A stretch of DNA of 9,702 nt. Source: Acidimicrobiia bacterium. GTDB taxonomy: Bacteria > Actinomycetota > Acidimicrobiia > Spongiisociales > ZC4RG35. Shown here one piece after another: positions 6,261 to 9,702 of this stretch (position 1 is its first letter; the number at the start of each line of letters is the position of its first letter). The notes under the pieces were generated by a model. The model did no database searches. It was not told the origin of the DNA and saw only the letters and a list, made by a program, of their open reading frames with translations. The position numbers were made by a program, and so were the translations under genes. The stretch spans positions 1 to 9,702 of the forward strand of contig QIDW01000141.1 of the NCBI GenBank assembly GCA_003230435.1, read 5' to 3'.

Positions 6261-8601
6261 CACGGATCGCCAGGAGACTCCGGTCTCAGTTCGAGCGTTT
6301 CTCGGGTGGCCGTTTCGACGGCCTCAGCCGACCATGCGATTGTGATGGCCCGCCCGGTGCGGTAACGCTCCAACTGGTCGTCGTAGTGGGGTGACATCGG
6401 GTTGCCAGACTGCCCGCCGGGGAGCACGAAGCGGTTCGCGTCCCAGTTGCCGACCTCGACAGCCATCCGCATCGAGGCCACAAAATGGGAGTTCGCCGCC
6501 GGATCACGGAACGAAACGGCCGCCTGGCTGACCGTGTTGGCATCTCCACCCCAGGGGAATGGCCCCAGGTTGAACACGCGGTCCATCGGCTTGCGCTCTC
6601 CGACGGGGTGCTTGAACGTCAGTGGTCTGACCACCCCCCATGCCCAGCCAGATTCGTCATCCCCGTAGCGTTGGCCTAGGGCTCGGTACGTCGCTTCGAG
6701 CGCGTCGGCGATCTCTCTTTCCCAGCCTTGGGCAAACCAACCTGAGGGCCGCTCGTTCAGCAACCGCACCAGCTGCCCTGTCCATCGAGCGAACACTATC
6801 GACTCGGGCGAAAGGTCTGTGAAGCCGCGGCCGAGGGCCCATTCGGTTGAGTTAGGGGCCTTCGCCGCAACGATCTTGTGTGCCATCTCGACGATGAAGA
6901 ACTCGTAGACCGTGGTAGCTACCGAGTCCGGAGATGCCACTCCATCCCAGTGCCGAAGCATCTCCTGCGCCCGCCGCACGGTGTCGTTGAGGACCGGAGC
7001 CTCGAGCACGACCTCCCGGATCTCCTGCCAGGGGATGGGGGTACGGTCCATCTGGAGCTCACCCACGGCATCGAGGTCCCAGTCGTCACGAGCCCCGAGG
7101 ACCTCAACAATCCTGGCGAGTCGATAGCCGTCGATGAAGTCAACTCCCACATATGGCCCTTTCCCGTCTGTGGTCGGTCGGTTGTTCGCAGTCGCGAGAA
7201 ACCCGGTCTCAGGATTGAGTGCATGTGGCAGAGCCTCAACCGAGATCGTGTCCTCCGCCCACCCCGTCTCGGGATCCCATCCAGCCAACGGCACGGTGCC
7301 CCACCCCTTCTTTCGTTGCGGAGCCTCGCCCACCAACTGCCAGGCGATGTCACCTGTTGCGAACCCCGCAACAATGTTGAGGGGAAGCCCGGGCCAACTG
7401 GAGAACATCTCACGCATCTCGTCGAAGTCCCTTGCGCGATGGACACGAAGAAGTCCGGCGATGGGCCGCGGATCAAGCCATACGGCCCGCATCGAGATCG
7501 CCCCAATCTCGCCGTCCAGTGCAGGTCCCACGATCGGGCCCCTCGGCCCTTCGAGTATGCGTTCTGTGTCACTGGGTCTTCGCCCTTGACAGCAATCGTC
7601 TCTACCCGGACGTTGCAGGGAATGTAGGCGTCTCCTTCCCGCACGCTGTCACCGTCGACGGCCTCGAGGAACAGGTCGGTGTTGTCGACGAGGCCGGCCG
7701 TCACCCCCCACGCTCCATAACCGTTCATCCCAACCGGAAAGCCGGGGACCCCCACGAACGTGGCGCCCGCGACTGTCCACTCCGGCGTCGACACACGGGC
7801 GAGATACCAGTGTGACGGGTGTGACGGAGTGAGGTGTGGGTCGTTGGCCACGATTGGACGACCTGTCACTGTCTTCGATCCGGCGATCGCCCAGTTGTTC
7901 GAGCCCCCACCGAACCCCACTGTCTCCCCGAACGCAGCGAGGTCCTCGGCGAGCCGCTCCATGGCGGGCCCGGCCGATCCTCCGGGCGGGTCCGTCACCG
8001 GCAGCCACTCCGGATAGGTCGGGTCGAGCGCGGCCACTGCCTCCGGGCCGTCGGCGGTGAGGATCTTGTAACGCAAGAGCTCGCTGTCCCAGTTCGACGC
8101 GAGGAGGAACGACATGAGCTTCAGCATGCCGATCGCATCGGCTGCCATGTAACGCGTGGGGCCAGTCTTCAAAAGCGCAAACTCGTGGGCGGGTTTCACA
8201 GAACCCAGCGTTGCCCCTTCGGTGACACCTCTTGCGTAGGCGTCGCCCATTGCACGCACGTCGTCGTCGAGCACCTCGAGTTGCTCGGCCGCGGAATGGG
8301 CGAACCCGATCCTCCTGGAGAGGCGGTCGATCGCCAGTCCATCGGGGCCGACCAACTCCGCGAGCGTCCCGTTGACCACACGTTTCAGAGCCTCGAGTTG
8401 AAAAGCCCGGTCCTGGCCGTGGCAGAACCCGAGGCCATACCAGGCGTCGATGTCACCCGCTGCGTCTATGTAGGCGACACCGAAAGCGTCGCGCCGGATA
8501 CGCACGGGGGCCTCTATCCCGGAGACGGCCAGGTCACCGGTGGTAAGAGGAAGCCGCTTCCCAAGGATGAGTCGAAGCACTGAGCGGGGGATGTTCATCA
8601 T
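6260..8601 (-). pseudogene. Penicillin acylase family Ntn hydrolase, frame broken near 7567
   Basis: One gene in two frames. The 5' part (8601 to about 7570) holds the alpha region (RRDAFGVAYIDA, GFCHGQDRAFQLE) and the autoprocessing site GGGSNNW with nucleophile Ser234 (codon 7902-7900), then VANDPHL. The frame then shifts: GEDPVT continues as ERILEGPRGPIVGPALDG in the other frame, which runs to 6260 with the family's C-terminal GNWDANRFVLPGGQSGNP and SPHYDDQLERY. Restored length is about 779 residues, normal for penicillin or acyl-homoserine-lactone acylases. A two-base CA gain (TGTGT at 7565-7569, plus strand) or a one-base loss explains it. The ATG at 8601 follows a good Shine-Dalgarno; a 33-base upstream extension is unlikely. 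No typical signal peptide is seen. The downstream fragment alone could start at GTG 7531 but would lack the nucleophile. Sequencing error is as likely as true inactivation. Confidence 0.85.
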
Positions 8602-8603
8602 GG

Positions 8604-8613
8604 CCTTTCCCTC
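8604..8613 (-). promoter_or_regulatory. Ribosome binding site of the penicillin acylase gene
   Basis: Read on the minus strand this is GAGGGAAAGG. Its GAGGG lies seven bases before the ATG at 8601, which decides that start over the Met at 8634. A second ATG at 8598 is a less well spaced alternative. Confidence 0.6.
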
Positions 8614-8656
8614 GGTGGGAACCCATCGTGCCACACCGAGCGTTTCGACCTACCGC

Positions 8657-8690
8657 CACCTGGGGGCTTTCGACCCTTTAGCCCCCGGTG
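8657..8690. repeat. Bulged inverted repeat in the divergent intergenic region
   Basis: CACC (8657-8660), a bulged T, then GGGGGCT (8662-8668) pair with AGCCCCC (8680-8686) and GGTG (8687-8690), giving 11 pairs around an 11-base loop. It lies between the divergent acylase and flavodoxin genes, so it could be an operator, a leader hairpin of either transcript, or a terminator-like stem. No T-run is present. Confidence 0.45.
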
Positions 8691-8709
8691 CTGATAGCCT
8701 TCAATGCAT

Positions 8710-8721
8710 ACCACCGGTGGT
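8710..8721. promoter_or_regulatory. Perfect 12-bp palindrome ACCACCGGTGGT, possible operator
   Basis: An exact palindrome 41 bases before the flavodoxin start and about 110 before the acylase start. A TANNNT hexamer (TAGCCT, 8695-8700) sits just upstream and could be a -10 for the flavodoxin gene, placing the palindrome near its transcription start. A palindrome of this size is expected about twice by chance in a window of this length, so only its position supports it. Confidence 0.3.
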
Positions 8722-8750
8722 CGCTGCCGCCGGAACGAGTCACACGCCAC

Positions 8751-8757
8751 AGGGAGG
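8751..8757 (+). promoter_or_regulatory. Ribosome binding site of the flavodoxin-like gene
   Basis: AGGGAGG ends four bases before the GTG at 8762. It decides that start over the much longer open frame reaching back to 8540, which would run through the divergent promoter region and into the acylase gene. Confidence 0.65.
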
Positions 8758-8761
8758 CATT

Positions 8762-9169
8762 GTGAGAGTCGCGATCGTGTACGACAGCCGCACCGGCACG
8801 ACAAAGGCCGCCGCCGAGGAGATGGCGCAGATGGCCGTCGCAGCTGGTCACGAGTCCACGGCCGTCGCCGTCCAGGCGGCCTCGTCTGCCGACGTTTCAG
8901 CCGCAGACGCGGTATGTATCGGGAGTTGGACCGAGGGCCTGTTCTTCATCCTCCAACATGCCACCAAGGCGACGATGGAGTTCATCGACAGTCTCAGCCT
9001 GGACGGGACTCCAGCTGTCGTCTTCTGCACCTACAAGACCTCTCCGGGCAAGATGCTCGACAAGATGGCCAGCGCTCTCGAAGCCCGCGGTGCTCGCGTG
9101 ACAGGCAGCTTCCGCTCCCGGGGCCGTCAGGCACCGGATGGGTTCGCGGGATGGCTCGACTCGCTATAG
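8762..9169 (+). CDS. Short flavodoxin-like (flavodoxin domain) protein
   Basis: A 135-residue cytosolic protein with a flavodoxin fold. The first strand RVAIVYDS (2-9) leads into the FMN-phosphate loop SRTGTTKAAAEEMA (9-22), matching the T/S-x-T-G-x-T pattern. IGSWTEGLFF (53-62) supplies an aromatic Trp at the expected flavin-contact loop, and AVVFCTYKTSPGKMLDKM (85-102) the third loop region. It probably binds FMN and carries electrons or acts as a small flavin reductase; its partner is unknown. It is slightly short for a classical flavodoxin but otherwise looks whole. The GTG start is supported by a strong Shine-Dalgarno. It is divergent from the acylase gene and only 20 bases before the next hydrolase gene, with which it may be co-transcribed. 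Confidence 0.82.
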   Translation: MRVAIVYDSRTGTTKAAAEEMAQMAVAAGHESTAVAVQAASSADVSAADAVCIGSWTEGLFFILQHATKATMEFIDSLSLDGTPAVVFCTYKTSPGKMLDKMASALEARGARVTGSFRSRGRQAPDGFAGWLDSL

Positions 9170-9189
9170 CCTCAACTATGCGTTGACTG

Positions 9190-9702
9190 ATGGAGCGTCG
9201 TCGACGCACTCTGATCCTCACTGGCTTTGTGTTCATGGGGCTGGCATTGCTGCCGCTGGTGCGCAACCGGATCAGCGCCGCGGCCACCCTGCTCGAGGCC
9301 TTCGGCACGCCTGTGCCGCGACCCTTCGCTCCGGACGTCAAGCCGGAAACGGCCGAAATAGGTGGGGTGATGGGACGTCTCTATGCATCCGGAAACTATC
9401 CCGCGGTCTTGGTGGTACCGGGTGCCACTCCCGACGGCGTGGCCGATGCCCGAGTCAACACCGTCGCCCGGGCGCTGGCGAGGGCGGGGAGAAACGTCTT
9501 CATCCCCGAGTTGGATCTCTACCGAGCGGATCGTGGCCGCGGTCGGCGGTTTGGCCGAGTGGTCCGGGCAGCCGGCAGCGGCGCTGGGATTCTCCTACGG
9601 CGGCTCGTTTGCGTTGGTGGCTGCCGCCGACCCCCGCATGGAGGGACGGCTCTCCCGTGTGGCCACTCTCGGCGCCTACTACGACCTAGAGGGGGTGATC
9701 CA
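9190..9702 (+). pseudogene. Membrane-anchored alpha/beta hydrolase, frame broken, 3' end outside window
   Basis: The ATG at 9190 is the first start after an in-frame TGA at 9184-9186. It opens with RRRR and a hydrophobic helix (about 7-23), then a hydrolase domain: PAVLVVPGATPDG, RVNTVARALARAGRNVF, and PELDLY ending near 9520. From about 9521 the protein-like sequence is in the next frame: TERIVAAVGGLAEW, nucleophile elbow LGFSYGGS (Ser codon 9593-9595), DPRMEGRLSRVATLGAYYDL. The first frame stays open to the window end but its product is Arg/Gly-rich nonsense. Relatives, from memory, have about eight more residues between the PEL and ERI motifs, so a deletion of about 26 bases would explain both the gap and the shift; a small indel is the alternative. 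Acid and His residues lie beyond the window. Confidence 0.75.

Noticed and set aside
6919..7550. Continuation of the acylase 5' frame to a stop at 6919
   Set aside because: Beyond the frame break the product is Arg/Ser-rich nonsense while the conserved sequence is in the other frame.
7560..7575. Programmed ribosomal frameshift in the acylase gene
   Set aside because: No slippery heptamer or obvious stimulatory structure at the junction; an indel is simpler.
9172..9186. Small inverted repeat TCAAC-TATGC-GTTGA between the flavodoxin and hydrolase genes
   Set aside because: Only five pairs; common by chance and too weak for a terminator.
9138..9689. Plus-strand open frame of 183 codons overlapping the flavodoxin end and the 3' hydrolase
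   Set aside because: It is a third frame; the hydrolase motifs lie in the frames beginning at 9190 and continuing from about 9521.

Overview
The window is GC-rich, most genes use G/C-ending codons, and several genes start with GTG. Together with an FAD-dependent GMC oxidoreductase closely resembling actinobacterial ChoD, this points to a high-GC actinomycete-type bacterium, possibly Acidimicrobiia. The lineage is inference. No mobile element, CRISPR array, tRNA or rRNA was seen.

Layout. (1) Bases 1-864, plus strand: the 3' part of a ChoD-like GMC oxidoreductase. (2) 865-1193: a gap with two hairpins and no convincing gene. (3) 1194-2177, plus: a CapA/PGA_cap-family protein. (4) 2248-3042, plus: a protein-L-isoaspartate O-methyltransferase with a lipoprotein signal. 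(5) 8601 down to 3017, minus strand: a tightly coupled three-gene operon of a penicillin-acylase-family Ntn hydrolase with a broken frame, a membrane-anchored alpha/beta hydrolase, and a large multi-pass protein with a spermidine-synthase-like domain. The last gene runs 26 bp into the 3' end of the convergent methyltransferase gene. (6) 8602-8761: a divergent intergenic region with a bulged hairpin and a 12-bp palindrome. (7) 8762-9169, plus: a short flavodoxin-like protein. (8) 9190 to the window end, plus: a membrane-anchored alpha/beta hydrolase whose reading frame also breaks.

Functional picture. The minus-strand genes are joined by a TGATG junction and an 8-bp overlap, so they are very likely co-expressed, but their shared substrate is not evident. 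The plus-strand genes are individually recognisable housekeeping or accessory enzymes (sterol-type oxidation, protein repair, flavin redox) without an obvious common pathway. No clear new multi-gene system is visible. The points most worth following are the exported repair methyltransferase, the two independent frame breaks in hydrolase genes (real decay or sequencing error), and the uncharacterised membrane spermidine-synthase-like protein with its partners.
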